The notes under the pieces: generated by a model
The model's input: only the letters and a program-made list of their open reading frames with translations
Database searches by the model: none
Told to the model about the DNA's origin: nothing
In this document: piece after piece, positions 1 through 8,694 of the stretch
How positions within the stretch are numbered: the stretch's first letter is position 1
Layout: each line of letters begins with the position of its first letter
Program-made: the position numbers and the translations under genes
Assembly (NCBI RefSeq): GCF_900537085.1
Contig: NZ_UNRE01000002.1
Coordinates: 372,289-436,288 of the forward strand
Source: Agarivorans sp. Alg241-V36
Lineage (GTDB): Bacteria; Pseudomonadota; Gammaproteobacteria; Enterobacterales; Celerinatantimonadaceae
Reading direction: 5' to 3'
Length of the DNA: 64,000 nucleotides

Positions 1-373
1 TTCGGAGGGGAGCAATAGTTTTAAAAACAGCAATGAGCGGATTCAGTCGATGCTGTCGAACATTAGTGCTTTGTTAGAGTTGGTATTTCAAGAAATTGGT
101 TTGTTAATGCCTAAAGATGTAGGCCAAGACCATGCAGAGGATGATAGCCAGCAGAAAAGCAATTTAGCGCAGCTTAAAACTGAGCTTGTCACGCTTGAAG
201 AGCAACTAGAAGAGTGCGACGTAGATGCCGTTGAACGGATCGATGAGCTGTCAGAGATGGCCTTCCCCGCAGAGGTGAAAAAGCAACTATTAGGCATTAA
301 TAAGGCTGCTGCAGAGTATGACTTTGAAGCTGCTAGTGCCAAGCTGCAAAGCTTAAAAGCCATGCTGAGTTGA
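1..373 (+). CDS. C-terminal end of a larger protein, probably a hybrid sensor kinase (5' truncated)
   Basis: The frame is open from base 2 to the TGA at 371-373, so this is the tail of a gene that starts outside the window; the internal ATG at 50 is not a convincing start. The visible ~123 residues are acidic and alpha-helical. Two segments repeat the pattern (L/I)-x-x-x-(D/Y)-(V/F)-(D/E)-A, ending in a YDFEAA-type motif. That pattern is common at the extreme C-terminus of bacterial hybrid histidine kinases, in an Hpt-like helical region. The family is inferred from this tail alone; no kinase or receiver motif is visible here. Confidence 0.5.
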   Translation, partial: SEGSNSFKNSNERIQSMLSNISALLELVFQEIGLLMPKDVGQDHAEDDSQQKSNLAQLKTELVTLEEQLEECDVDAVERIDELSEMAFPAEVKKQLLGINKAAAEYDFEAASAKLQSLKAMLS

Positions 374-465
374 TGCATATCATGAGAACTCGCGTTTCTG
401 CTGCAAAAATCAGCCCGAAAGATAAACTGCCCCTAGATGAATCGCATTTGGAAAAGGACAAGCCA

Positions 466-867
466 ATGATTAAGCCATTTTGCCTCGGTCTAGCTGCAAC
501 ACTTAGCCTACTGGTGAGTTTGTCTGCGGCAGCATTTCCGCAAGCCTCGGTGTCTTCTAATCAGCAACTGTTTGCTCAATCGATTATTTATCATTCACTT
601 AGTGGGTTTTGTGCAGCAAAGTCCGGCAATAAAACACTAACAAATGACTTTCAAGCCTGGCGCTTAGCCAATCAACAAGCGATTAAACAAGGGCGTGAAG
701 AAGTCGCGGTGATGGCCAAAGAGCAAGACAAACCGATGGATTCGGTAGTGTCTAATTTAGTTCACGTTGCCGAACAAGAGTGGGGACAACTTAGCAGTGA
801 GCAGCGCCAACAAAAGTGCCAAACTTTGCAGGCTTTTCTTACTCAAGCAGAGCCTACAGTTCACTAA
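466..867 (+). CDS. Small secreted protein of unknown function
   Basis: About 133 residues. The frame is open further upstream (an ATG at 370 overlaps the previous stop), but the ATG at 466 is preferred: it has an AAGGA ribosome site about 9 bases upstream and starts a clean signal peptide (positively charged start, Leu/Ala-rich core, AAA before the mature FPQAS). The mature part is helical, with two cysteines (one near the middle in GFCAAK, one near the end in QQKCQT) that could form a disulfide. No family is recognised; a periplasmic location is likely from the signal peptide. Confidence 0.6.
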   Translation: MIKPFCLGLAATLSLLVSLSAAAFPQASVSSNQQLFAQSIIYHSLSGFCAAKSGNKTLTNDFQAWRLANQQAIKQGREEVAVMAKEQDKPMDSVVSNLVHVAEQEWGQLSSEQRQQKCQTLQAFLTQAEPTVH

Positions 868-880
868 GTTGAGAGCGTAA

Positions 881-911
881 TGCCCGCGTAGCCAATTAGC
901 TGAAGCGGGCA
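881..911. terminator. Candidate terminator hairpin
   Basis: TGCCCGC (881-887) pairs with GCGGGCA (905-911) between the convergent secreted-protein gene and the HAD gene. The loop is long and there is no strong T-run, so it is a weak call. Confidence 0.35.
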
Positions 912-918
912 GTAAAAC

Positions 919-1818
919 TTAGATAGAGGCTAACTGATAATGAGGGGTGATTTGGCTTTTAGCGATATGCTCGGCTACATCTAAGCCACGCAAAAAACCG
1001 TGTTGTGTCACCAGTACTGTTTTAAACCCCATCGCGTTGCCACCCAGTATATCGGTATGCAGGGTATCGCCAATCATGGCAATACGCTGTGGATCTAGGT
1101 CTCCGTAGCTTCGCTTTATTCTACTAAGAGCTTCTTCAAAAATGGGCGCATAGGGTTTACCAAAACAGCGAACATTGTTGTAAAGCTCTGCAGGCAGCGT
1201 AAGGGTATAGCTGCCGGGTTCTTGTGATACGCCATCTTCCAATGGGGCAATTAAGTCTGAGTTACCCACCCAAACCGTGCGTGGTTTACGCCTTAGTTCA
1301 GTGATAAAGCGCTGATGCAGGGTTTCATTCCACGCTTGCCCGCTTAAAAAGAGAAATTCGTCGGCTTGCCAAAAGTCGCTATCTTCGGGGTATAAACACG
1401 GTCGCTGTATATCTAAGCGAAATTCCGGCAGGGTGATTACCCCTAAGCGAGAATCGCTCTCTAAATCCATATATTGCAACAATACCTCTCGACTGTTTAC
1501 GATTTCTTGGTCGCTAAAATCAAAACCCAGTCGAGCAAACTTGTCGAACAGCTGCTGTTTGTTTTGGGTAGCAGCATTAGTGACTACCATAACCAGCTTC
1601 CCGGCTTGCCTTAGTTTATCTATTTGCTGTTTAGCCCCTTCTATGGCGGTGCCGCCCACATTTAGCACGCCGTAAGCATCAAATAAAAACACATCAACAT
1701 CGCTTAGAATATCGGTGATGCTGTTGATGGTTTGGCAACTGTCCGCAGGCAGGTTTTCTGGCATACGTTCAGGAATGCTTAAATAGGCGTTAAATGCCTC
1801 TGTAGGGCTGTAAAACAT
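919..1818 (-). CDS. HAD-superfamily class IIA hydrolase
   Basis: 299 residues, the usual size for NagD-like IIA HAD proteins. Motif I is FLFDAYGVL with the nucleophile Asp47. Motif II is the TNAA around Thr80. The Lys motif is GKPYAPIF (Lys221) and motif III is MIGDTLHTD (Asp251, Asp255). The cap lies between residues ~85 and 215. The general acid normally found two residues after the nucleophile is Tyr49 instead of Asp. This recalls the DxWG motif that I associate with the TIGR01459-type IIA subgroup and the DAYG motif of haloacid dehalogenases. A substrate cannot be given; a sugar-phosphatase-like role is possible only if another residue supplies the acid. The start has a GAGG ribosome site upstream. 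Confidence 0.8.
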   Translation of the reverse strand: MFYSPTEAFNAYLSIPERMPENLPADSCQTINSITDILSDVDVFLFDAYGVLNVGGTAIEGAKQQIDKLRQAGKLVMVVTNAATQNKQQLFDKFARLGFDFSDQEIVNSREVLLQYMDLESDSRLGVITLPEFRLDIQRPCLYPEDSDFWQADEFLFLSGQAWNETLHQRFITELRRKPRTVWVGNSDLIAPLEDGVSQEPGSYTLTLPAELYNNVRCFGKPYAPIFEEALSRIKRSYGDLDPQRIAMIGDTLHTDILGGNAMGFKTVLVTQHGFLRGLDVAEHIAKSQITPHYQLASI

Positions 1819-1947
1819 GGTGAAACCTCAGCAAAAAATACAGCGCTACTGTGGCAGGTTTTAGTTAAAAGTTAAATACTAAACTTAGCTGTTATATGTT
1901 TAAGATAAAGCGAAATAGGCAAGGTCAGTCAGTATTGGGAGTTAGCA

Positions 1948-2313
1948 GTGGATTACCAACAATTTAACCAGTGTTGTAAAGCGCTAACGGCTACCCGTTA
2001 TGTGGTGCAATGGGGTAATTCTCACGTGTGGAAGGTAGGTGGTAAAGTGTTCGCTATCGGCGGCTGGGAAAAGCTTAATCAACCTGCTTTCACTTTTAAA
2101 ACCTCTGAGCTTAACTTCGAGTTCTTAAAAGATGAACCGGGTTATCGACCAGCACCATATATGGCTTCGCGGGGCATGAAGTGGATTCAACTGTATCAAA
2201 GTGAACCCGCTTCAGATGAGCAGTTAAGCTACTACCTTAGCGAGTCTCATCGCATCGTTTCTCTAGGCTTAAGCAAAAAAATGCAAAAAGAGTTGGGCTT
2301 AAACCAAGCTTAA
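1948..2313 (+). CDS. MmcQ/YjbR family protein
   Basis: 121 residues with the single YjbR (CyaY-like double-wing) domain. Typical features are the HVWKVGGKVFA strand pair, the FKTSELNFEFL segment, and the GMKWIQLY stretch near residue 75 before a C-terminal helix. Start is GTG at 1948 with GGGAG about 7 bases upstream. Members are often annotated as DNA-binding because of their fold, but a biochemical role is not established here. It stands alone between the HAD gene and the transporter. Confidence 0.8.
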   Translation: MDYQQFNQCCKALTATRYVVQWGNSHVWKVGGKVFAIGGWEKLNQPAFTFKTSELNFEFLKDEPGYRPAPYMASRGMKWIQLYQSEPASDEQLSYYLSESHRIVSLGLSKKMQKELGLNQA

Positions 2314-2389
2314 TCATCTCAATCTTTTATTTAGCTAAAAACCAATAGCCATTACACTCTAGCCTTTGCTCCTTACATAAAGAACATCT

Positions 2390-3256
2390 ATGCCGTATTT
2401 ATTGTCGATAACCCTGTTGTGGGCTTTTTCTTTTAGTTTAATTGGTGTGTATTTAGCGGGCCAAGTAGATGCGTGGTTTTCGGTATTAATGCGGGTCGCC
2501 CTAGCAACTTTGGTGTTTCTGCCTTTTCTAAAACCTAAGCAGGTTAGCCGAGCCTTGGCGCTTAAGCTGATGTTGGTAGGCGCAATTCAATTAGGCTGTA
2601 TGTATGGTTTTTATTATCAGTCCTTTTTGTTTTTATCGGTGCCCGAAGTGCTGCTTTTTACCGTGATGACGCCTATTTACGTCACCTTGGTGAATGATGC
2701 TTTTGAACGACGTTTCAATTGGCAATTTTTGCTCAGTGCTTTTATCGCAACTTTAGGCGCGGTGGCTATACGCTATGAAGGCATCGACCGGGGCTTTATA
2801 ACCGGCTTTTTATTGGTGCAAGGGGCCAATCTTTGTTTTGCTACCGGGCAGGTGGCGTATAAACGCATAATGGCCCAGCAGTCTAAACAATTGGCTCAGC
2901 AAACAGTATTTGCATGGTTTTTTGTTGGTGCTTTAGTGGTTGCAGTAATTGCTTATCTAACGATGGGCAATCCTGAACGTTTGCCGACTACCGTAACCCA
3001 GTGGGGCGTATTGGTATACCTAGGCACTATAGCTTCTAGCTTGGGATATTTCGCCTGGAATAAAGGCGCTACACTGGTCAACATTGGTGCGTTGGCGGTG
3101 GCTAATAACTTACTTATTCCGGCCGGCATTGCAGTAAACTTGCTGATTTGGAACCATGATGCCGACATTATGCGTTTAAGCATTGGCGCTGCGATTATTT
3201 TGGCTGCACTGGCGATTAATGAGCGTTGGACATGCACAAGGTCTAAAAGCGGCTAG
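2390..3256 (+). CDS. EamA/DMT-superfamily membrane transporter
   Basis: 288 residues with about ten hydrophobic segments arranged as two EamA halves (roughly residues 1-130 and 140-280), the standard size of drug/metabolite transporters of the inner membrane. The first helix contains the usual LWAFSFSLIG start. The second half contains the LGTIASSLGYFAWNKGA stretch typical of the C-terminal EamA repeat. The substrate cannot be read from sequence; relatives export amino acids, metabolites or drugs. It is not in an obvious operon: the next gene starts 54 bases later. Confidence 0.85.
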   Translation: MPYLLSITLLWAFSFSLIGVYLAGQVDAWFSVLMRVALATLVFLPFLKPKQVSRALALKLMLVGAIQLGCMYGFYYQSFLFLSVPEVLLFTVMTPIYVTLVNDAFERRFNWQFLLSAFIATLGAVAIRYEGIDRGFITGFLLVQGANLCFATGQVAYKRIMAQQSKQLAQQTVFAWFFVGALVVAVIAYLTMGNPERLPTTVTQWGVLVYLGTIASSLGYFAWNKGATLVNIGALAVANNLLIPAGIAVNLLIWNHDADIMRLSIGAAIILAALAINERWTCTRSKSG

Positions 3257-3310
3257 CATGACTTTGCTACAATCACCGTTTAATTCAAGCGCTTGATATT
3301 GGATAACTTG

Positions 3311-3766
3311 ATGAAAGACTTACAACAAAATAACCCCTTGCACGGCTTAAAGCTGGAAGTGCTGCTTGATGAAATTGTTGAGCATTACGGCTGGGAAACC
3401 TTAGCGTTTGCCTTAAATATGAACTGCTTTCGCAATAACCCCAATACTAAGTCTTGCCTTAAGTTTCTTCGCAAAACCGATTGGGCGCGTGAAAAAGTAG
3501 AGAGCTTTTACCTTTATCGCTTTAAGCATTTACCGCGCCCCGATGATGTTCAATATGCCTTGCCTCCACGTGATCGCCTAGTGCCTTTAGAGCAAAAGCC
3601 CCGCGCGCCAGTAGTCATAGACATTACTGCCAAGCCTCAAGTGCAAAATAAACCTAAGCCAAAGGCTAGGCCTAGCCGCCCGCCTAAAGCTCGTAGCGCA
3701 AAACCTAAGGCTGAGGATTCTAACAAAAGTGATAGCTCAGACCCTTGGGCTGACTCGCCTAAATAA
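3311..3766 (+). CDS. VF530-family DNA-binding protein with a basic Pro/Lys tail
   Basis: About 151 residues from the ATG at 3311, which has GGA 7 bases upstream; an in-frame TTG at 3293 is a less likely start. Residues ~1-70 form a VF530 (DUF2132) domain: [18 protein letters not shown], a [14 protein letters not shown] core and WAREKVE. The rest, ~80 residues, is a low-complexity Pro/Lys/Ala tail absent from the second copy at 22796-23014. Pfam describes VF530 as a small double-stranded-DNA-binding fold; the cellular role is unknown. The basic tail could add nonspecific nucleic-acid binding (inference). Confidence 0.8.
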   Translation: MKDLQQNNPLHGLKLEVLLDEIVEHYGWETLAFALNMNCFRNNPNTKSCLKFLRKTDWAREKVESFYLYRFKHLPRPDDVQYALPPRDRLVPLEQKPRAPVVIDITAKPQVQNKPKPKARPSRPPKARSAKPKAEDSNKSDSSDPWADSPK

Positions 3767-3886
3767 CCTTAGCTCGAGTTCAGCTTAAATAGTTTGTTTT
3801 AGCGAGTAGGGCGAGGCAGTAAATTCAGGTACAATTTCGCCTCGTTAATTTTGCTGCAATCAATACAGCGTTCTTTATAGGTTTTT

Positions 3887-4393
3887 ATGTCTCAAAAGTC
3901 TGTTCAAATTGGATTAGTTAACCCTAAAAGCCCAAGTAACGTTGGGTCGGTAATGCGCGCCGCTGGCTGTTTTGGCGCTTCTTCGGTTTACTATACCGGC
4001 CAGCGCTATGCTCGCGCTGCCCGCTTTAATACTGATACTAAAAACCAAAGTTTGAATATTCCACTAACCGGGGTTGATGAACTCGCTGAACAAGTTGGCG
4101 AAGAGGTAAAACTGGTGTGTATCGAGCTGGCTGAAGGGGCTACGCCGTTACCAGAGTTTGTTCACCCAGAGCAGGCCTTATATGTTTTTGGCCCCGAAGA
4201 TGGCTCAATTAGCCAAGCTTTAGTCGATAAGGCTGATGAGGTGGTTTATGTTCCCACCAAGGGATGCTTGAATTTAGCTGCCACAGTGAATGTGGTGCTT
4301 TACGATCGCCTAGCTAAATCAGAGAATGCCAGTGGCGGCGAAGCGCTTATTCGCAGTAGTCGCGATGTGAATAATCGCTTAAAGGCTAAGTGA
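3887..4393 (+). CDS. TrmH/SpoU-family RNA 2'-O-methyltransferase
   Basis: 168 residues with the three SPOUT motifs in order: NPKSPSNVGSVMRA (motif 1, residues ~12-25), YVFGPEDGSI (motif 2, ~106-115) and CLNLAATVNVVLYD (motif 3, ~127-140). It lacks the N-terminal substrate domain of TrmH or RlmB, so it is a minimal catalytic unit that should dimerise through the trefoil knot and use SAM to methylate tRNA or rRNA. The exact target nucleotide cannot be assigned. It is convergent with trhO, with a shared hairpin in between. Confidence 0.85.
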   Translation: MSQKSVQIGLVNPKSPSNVGSVMRAAGCFGASSVYYTGQRYARAARFNTDTKNQSLNIPLTGVDELAEQVGEEVKLVCIELAEGATPLPEFVHPEQALYVFGPEDGSISQALVDKADEVVYVPTKGCLNLAATVNVVLYDRLAKSENASGGEALIRSSRDVNNRLKAK

Positions 4394-4399
4394 TTGAGT

Positions 4400-4430
4400 A
4401 AGGCTTGTTAGTGACAAACTAACAAGCCTT
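4400..4430. terminator. Hairpin between convergent RNA methylase gene and trhO
   Basis: AAGGCTTGTTAG (4400-4411) and CTAACAAGCCTT (4419-4430) form a perfect 12-bp stem with a 7-base loop. No long T-run follows on either strand, but its position between two convergent stops supports a shared terminator. Confidence 0.55.
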
Positions 4431-4438
4431 AAGTTGTT

Positions 4439-5422
4439 CTACTTTTTGTCGGCTCTTTGCGCTTGGCGAAGTTGCTGCTTCTGTTTCCGGCGCTGTTGGC
4501 TGTGCTCTGCCGCTTCCATTCCCACATGTTGTTCACCGCGCTGCTTAGCTAAGCGAACTTGTTTTTCACGCTCTCTAAAACGCATTTTTTGCTCGTCGCT
4601 TAGCGTGTCATGGCAATGTGGGCAGCTAACGCCTTGCTCAAACTTGTCGCTTTGCTTGTCACTAGGCGAGATCGGCATTCTACAACCGCTGCATAGTTCA
4701 TAGTCGCCGGGCTGTAATTGGTGGTCTACGGTTACCCGCTCATCAAATACAAAACAGTCGCCTTGCCACAAGGAGTTCTCTTCAGGCACGTCTTCTAAGT
4801 ATTTAAGAATGCCGCCTTCTAAATGATAAACCTCTTCAAAGCCTTGCTCTTTTAAGTAAGCGGTAGATTTTTCACAGCGAATGCCGCCAGTGCAAAACAT
4901 AGCAACCTTTTTGTGTTTCGCTGGGTCGAGTTCTTCAGCTACATAGTCTGGAAATTCACGAAAGGTATCGGTTTGGGGATTAACCGCATGCTTGAAGCTA
5001 CCTAGTTGAATTTCGTAGTCGTTACGGGTATCAACTACCATTACTTCAGGATCCGCTATTAAAGCGTTCCAATCTTTAGGTTTAACGTAAGAGCCAACCA
5101 CGTGGTTTGGGTCAATTCCTTCCACACCCATGGTTACAATTTCTTTTTTCAGCTTAACCCGAGAGCGGTTAAAGGGTTGGTGCTCGCTGTATGAGCGCTT
5201 GTCGGTAAGTTGGCTTAATCGACTATCGCTTTTAAGCCAAGTTAACACTGCACTTATACCAGCGTCTGGGCCAGCAATAGTGCCATTAATGCCTTCTTCG
5301 GCCAGTAATAAAGTGCCGCGTACCTGTTGTTGTTTCATTAAGGCTAATAGCGGTTCCTGCAGTTCTTTATAGTTGTCTAAACGAACAAATTTATAAAGCG
5401 CGCAAATAGTTATTGAATTCAT
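4439..5422 (-). CDS. trhO: tRNA uridine(34) hydroxylase TrhO (rhodanese-domain)
   Basis: 327 residues, the length of the YceA/TrhO family. It has an N-terminal ferredoxin-like domain with the [11 protein letters not shown] signature (~41-51), a rhodanese domain (~120-220) with [10 protein letters not shown], and the active loop [11 protein letters not shown] with Cys177 and Cys183. A C-terminal extension contains two CxxC-like pairs (CSGCRMP, CPHCHD) likely to bind zinc, followed by a basic helix. The family carries out oxygen-dependent hydroxylation of U34 in tRNAs, leading to 5-hydroxyuridine and then cmo5U-type modifications. Neighbouring another RNA-modifying gene is probably coincidence, as the two are convergent. 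Confidence 0.9.
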   Translation of the reverse strand: MNSITICALYKFVRLDNYKELQEPLLALMKQQQVRGTLLLAEEGINGTIAGPDAGISAVLTWLKSDSRLSQLTDKRSYSEHQPFNRSRVKLKKEIVTMGVEGIDPNHVVGSYVKPKDWNALIADPEVMVVDTRNDYEIQLGSFKHAVNPQTDTFREFPDYVAEELDPAKHKKVAMFCTGGIRCEKSTAYLKEQGFEEVYHLEGGILKYLEDVPEENSLWQGDCFVFDERVTVDHQLQPGDYELCSGCRMPISPSDKQSDKFEQGVSCPHCHDTLSDEQKMRFREREKQVRLAKQRGEQHVGMEAAEHSQQRRKQKQQLRQAQRADKK

Positions 5423-5613
5423 AATGTTAGCTTCCTGCCTGCTGGGGCGTAATCCCAGAGCATTGATAAAAAGAAAGCTATTGTAATGAAAATGCTAAAA
5501 TATGCAGCAATCTTGTGGTGCTTTGTTGAGTCTTTGTTGTGATTCTTTACCAAGAAAAGGCGTAGAATTGTGTTCTAAGCCGCTAAATCAAGCCTCTACA
5601 GCTACTTGCGTTT

Positions 5614-5641
5614 TTGCTCAGTGGTGTGTGATGGCTATAAT
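5614..5641 (+). promoter_or_regulatory. Candidate sigma-70 promoter of cheV
   Basis: TTGCTC (5614-5619) and TATAAT (5636-5641) are separated by 16 bases and lie 36 bases upstream of the cheV ATG. The -10 is a perfect consensus; the -35 is partial. Confidence 0.5.
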
Positions 5642-5676
5642 GAAGTAATTATCTAACATGGAATAGGTTGAGTAGT

Positions 5677-6630
5677 ATGTCTAGTGTTTTAGCCACAGTG
5701 GATCAACGAACCAAACTCGTCGGCGAAAACCGCTTAGAACTGTTGATTTTTAAACTCAACTCTATGCAGTTGTTTGCGATTAATGTATTCAAGGTAAAAG
5801 AGGTGGTTAAGCTACCTCGAATGAATAGGTTGCCGGGTTCTCATCCACATATTAGTGGCGTGGTTACCATTCGTGGGCATTCTATTCCGGTTATTGATTT
5901 GCGTGCTGCGGTAAAAATGCCGCCTGCCAAAGAAGAAGCGAAAGTCGACTGCAACCTCATCATCACCGAATATAATCGCAGCGTTCAAGGTTTTATGGTG
6001 GGTGAGGTAATGCACATAGTAAATACCTCTTGGAAAGATATTTTACCTCCGCCAACTTCGGTAGGGCGCAGTAACTACTTAACTGCGATCACCCGTATCG
6101 AGCATGAAGAGACTAATCGTATTGTCGAGATTATTGATGTAGAGAAAGTGCTAGCAGAAATCGTTAGTTACAACATTGCTATTTCAGATGAAGCCCTCGA
6201 CCAGAAAGTGTCACACCTACTTAACGGTAAACGGGTATTGGTGGTGGATGATTCTTCTACCGCTCGAGGTCAAGTAAAGGCAACATTAGGTCAACTTGGC
6301 ATGGAGATTATAGAGGCCGAAAATGGCCTGCAAGCATTGAACATGCTTAAGGGCTGGGCCGATGAAGGTAAATCAGTTTACGATGAAATCCTGCTCATGA
6401 TTACCGATGCCGAGATGCCAGAAATGGATGGTTATCGCCTTACTGCCGAGGTGCGCGGTGATGAGCGAATGGGCGAACTGTTTATTGCATTGAATACCTC
6501 TTTAAGTGGTAGCTTTAATGAGGCAATGGTGGAGAAAGTAGGCTGTAATCGCTTTATCTCTAAGTTCCAACCGGATTTATTGGTAGACGTGGTTCAGCAA
6601 CGAATGCGTGAATTGCTAGAGTCTCAATAG
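5677..6630 (+). CDS. cheV: Chemotaxis coupling protein CheV (CheW-receiver)
   Basis: 317 residues from the ATG at 5677 (an in-frame TTG nine bases earlier is less likely). Residues ~15-165 are a CheW domain that couples receptors to CheA. Residues ~184-315 are a receiver: acidic pair in LVVDDSST (Asp191-Asp192), phospho-acceptor Asp244 in MITDAEMPEMDG, the Thr/Ser of LNTSLSG and Lys296 in ISKFQP. In the family, phosphorylation by CheA damps signalling (adaptation). The gene stands alone, with a good promoter upstream and a strong terminator downstream. Confidence 0.95.
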   Translation: MSSVLATVDQRTKLVGENRLELLIFKLNSMQLFAINVFKVKEVVKLPRMNRLPGSHPHISGVVTIRGHSIPVIDLRAAVKMPPAKEEAKVDCNLIITEYNRSVQGFMVGEVMHIVNTSWKDILPPPTSVGRSNYLTAITRIEHEETNRIVEIIDVEKVLAEIVSYNIAISDEALDQKVSHLLNGKRVLVVDDSSTARGQVKATLGQLGMEIIEAENGLQALNMLKGWADEGKSVYDEILLMITDAEMPEMDGYRLTAEVRGDERMGELFIALNTSLSGSFNEAMVEKVGCNRFISKFQPDLLVDVVQQRMRELLESQ

Positions 6631-6645
6631 TTAGCAATAGATATA

Positions 6646-6673
6646 AAAAAACCAGCCAATTGGCTGGTTTTTT
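6646..6673. terminator. Bidirectional terminator between cheV and chrR
   Basis: The 16-base perfect palindrome CCAGCCAATTGGCTGG (6652-6667) is flanked by A6 and T6, giving a U-run on both strands between two convergent genes. Confidence 0.9.
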
Positions 6674-6687
6674 AGTTTAGCGGCTAG

Positions 6688-7365
6688 TTACTTAAAGAAT
6701 AGCTGGCTAAATGGATTAAGTAGCGATGCTAAGCCTGAAGTGAAATGCAGAGGTGCATCCAACAGGGTTAAACATAAGCAGTCTTGGTTAGCGGCTGTTC
6801 GCGGCGTATGTTTGTTTTGCGCATCTTGAATGATGAAGTCGCCCGGTACATAGGTGCCTGCATCGTCTATAAAAGTGCCAGCCAGTACTAGGGTTATTTC
6901 TTGTCCCTGATGGGTATGCTCTGGCAGGGCGCTGTCTTGATCCATGTAAATGAAGTTCATTTTGCTGTCACTTACTGCATCAACACGAGCACGTTGAATT
7001 TTACCTGGTAAACGCCCCCAAGGACCAATGTGCTGCGGGTGAGCTTGTAAGGCTCGGGGCAGCGGGAAGCGCTTATTGCCAAGGGTGATTTCTTGCTGCA
7101 AGGCTGGCTGAGAGCTTTCAATTACGCTGTCAGGGCTTTGTTGCATAATCATCGCTAACATCGAATCCAGTTCGTTGTTCATGGTCTCGGGCTGGGCTTG
7201 CTCAAGTTGAGTAGCCAACTTGAGTTCAGCAGCTTCAACGCGGCGGCGACATTCTGGGCAGTATTCCAAGTGAGCACTCACCATAATGCTCATTGCTGGG
7301 TCCAGTTGACCGGCAGCGTACAGTTCAAGGCTTTCTTCAGCCGGATGAAATTGAATGCTAGTCAT
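6688..7365 (-). CDS. chrR: ChrR-type zinc anti-sigma factor (cupin)
   Basis: 225 residues. The N-terminal anti-sigma domain has the zinc signature His7 ... HLEYCPECR (ligand set H-x3-C-x2-C). The C-terminal half (~110-215) is a cupin-like domain with EHTHQGQEITLVLAGTF and a following PGDFI strand. In Rhodobacter, ChrR holds the ECF sigma factor RpoE inactive and releases it on singlet oxygen or organic hydroperoxide. The start has a strong AAGGAGG site inside the 3' end of the sigma gene, and the two genes overlap by 8 bases, so translation is coupled and keeps sigma and anti-sigma in balance. Confidence 0.9.
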   Translation of the reverse strand: MTSIQFHPAEESLELYAAGQLDPAMSIMVSAHLEYCPECRRRVEAAELKLATQLEQAQPETMNNELDSMLAMIMQQSPDSVIESSQPALQQEITLGNKRFPLPRALQAHPQHIGPWGRLPGKIQRARVDAVSDSKMNFIYMDQDSALPEHTHQGQEITLVLAGTFIDDAGTYVPGDFIIQDAQNKHTPRTAANQDCLCLTLLDAPLHFTSGLASLLNPFSQLFFK

Positions 7366-7984
7366 CCAATACCTCCTTCATTTTCTTCAGCGCTAATCTA
7401 AGGCGACTTTTCACAGTGCCAAGCGGTAAGTTTAATATTTCAGACACTTGTTGTTGCGATTCACCGTGCAGGTAAACACGCCTTACGATATCTGCTTGTT
7501 CTTCTGGCAACTTGTCAATCAAATGTTTTAGCTCGTTGCTCACTAATTCTTGGTCTTCGGTCGACACTTTATCAGCGTCTTCTTCTTCACTTAGAATGGG
7601 CCACAAGTCATCGCCTTGAATCCAACTTTGCTGATGTTTACCTTTTCGCATCAAATCAAACTTTACGTTTCTTGATACCGAAAAAATCCAAGTCATCGCA
7701 TTGCCTTTGCTTGAATCGTAAAGCCCTGCTTTAAGCCATAGCTTGAGCATAGTTTCTTGCACCATCTCTAAGGCAAGAGATTCATCAACAAATTGTTTTC
7801 GAGCCAAGTTTAATAAGCGTGGCGCTACTTGGCGGAACAATAAGTCATAACTTTTGCGGCATTGCTCGCTGGCAATGTTTGCCAACAGCAGGGCGATGTC
7901 ATCGTCACTATTGGACTGAGCTACTTGACTAGCCATAGGTGTTTTCGGTCCACCGATTTTTGATACTGAACTGTGTATTTCCAT
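7358..7984 (-). CDS. rpoE: ECF sigma factor, ECF11 (RpoE/ChrR) type
   Basis: 208 residues with region 2 (~45-115: FRQVAPRLLNLARK, then the ALEMVQETMLKLW helix and MTWIFSVSRN) and region 4 (~145-205: LPEEQADIVRRVYL plus the GTVKSRLRLALKKM recognition helix). Partnered with ChrR, it belongs to the ECF11 group that answers photo-oxidative stress. It is not the envelope-stress RpoE of E. coli, so the symbol is used in the Rhodobacter sense. An in-frame ATG 48 bases downstream is an alternative start. A candidate self-recognised promoter lies at 8017-8044. Confidence 0.9.
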   Translation of the reverse strand: MEIHSSVSKIGGPKTPMASQVAQSNSDDDIALLLANIASEQCRKSYDLLFRQVAPRLLNLARKQFVDESLALEMVQETMLKLWLKAGLYDSSKGNAMTWIFSVSRNVKFDLMRKGKHQQSWIQGDDLWPILSEEEDADKVSTEDQELVSNELKHLIDKLPEEQADIVRRVYLHGESQQQVSEILNLPLGTVKSRLRLALKKMKEVLDD

Positions 7985-8016
7985 ATTGCCAAAATCGTTT
8001 GCGGATTGATAACAAG

Positions 8017-8044
8017 TTAACGAGCAAGGTGTGTAAAACGATCA
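8017..8044 (-). promoter_or_regulatory. Candidate ECF11 promoter of the sigma-chrR operon
   Basis: On the minus strand TGATCG (8044-8039), a 16-base spacer and CGTTAA (8022-8017) lie just upstream of the sigma ATG at 7984 and overlap the end of the LON-domain gene. The same TGATCK-N16-CGT arrangement precedes the divergent lipid operon, which suggests autoregulation. Confidence 0.6.
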
Positions 8045-8685
8045 CTTTGTCGCAAAATAAATCCTAAATAACGAATACATAAAGAAGCAGAGGGTGATTT
8101 AAGCAAGCGTTGCTTGGTACAAATGGGCAGTGGCAGTAGCTCTAGCCAACGCCAGCAGAGGGTTTTAACTTGGTCGCTTTGTACAGATTGCTCAAAGTTA
8201 GCTGTTTGCAATTCTGGATACTGTAAATTGATGTTAGCTAGGGCATTTTGCAGCGCAGCGGTATTTTTTTGTTTAGAGCAATCTGGCCATAGGTCAATTT
8301 TGTTCGCGCTCAGGGTAGGCGATACCCAGTTGGAGCAAAATCCTGGCTCATTCGAGGTGACCTTACCCCAATGAAGTATTTTAAACTCTACTTCAATTTG
8401 TGCCTTGCTAAGCCAATCTATATGGCTTACTTGAGCAAAGCTCACTAAGTCATTAGCCTGTACCGCACTATTTCCATCACTATCTTGAAAAGCTAGCCAC
8501 ACGCCGCCAGCTTTTTCTGCAGCGCGCAAACTGGCGATAAAAACCATGCCTTCACCCTTGATCCGCGCGAAGCGCTGCGGCATAAAGTGTTCGCGAGATA
8601 TCATTAGCGGAAAACAACTGTTACTGCTCAAGTAAACATTCCTAAATATGGGTGGTTTGTCATATATAACGTTAATAGTCGCCAA
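8017..8685 (-). CDS. LON substrate-binding-domain-like protein
   Basis: About 222 residues from a TTG start. The N-terminal part (PPIF...FPLMISREHFM) and the C-terminal helical stretch LCWRWLELLPLPICTKQRLL resemble stand-alone LON peptidase N-terminal (substrate-binding) domain proteins; there is no AAA or protease domain. I recall such proteins accompanying ECF11/ChrR loci in Vibrio and Shewanella, where their role is undefined. The sigma promoter overlaps its stop codon. The start is uncertain: a TTG at 8631 with AGGA upstream is an alternative but would cut the first strand of the domain. Confidence 0.55.
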   Translation of the reverse strand: MATINVIYDKPPIFRNVYLSSNSCFPLMISREHFMPQRFARIKGEGMVFIASLRAAEKAGGVWLAFQDSDGNSAVQANDLVSFAQVSHIDWLSKAQIEVEFKILHWGKVTSNEPGFCSNWVSPTLSANKIDLWPDCSKQKNTAALQNALANINLQYPELQTANFEQSVQSDQVKTLCWRWLELLPLPICTKQRLLKSPSASLCIRYLGFILRQSDRFTHLAR

Positions 8686-8694
8686 AAGGATGAA

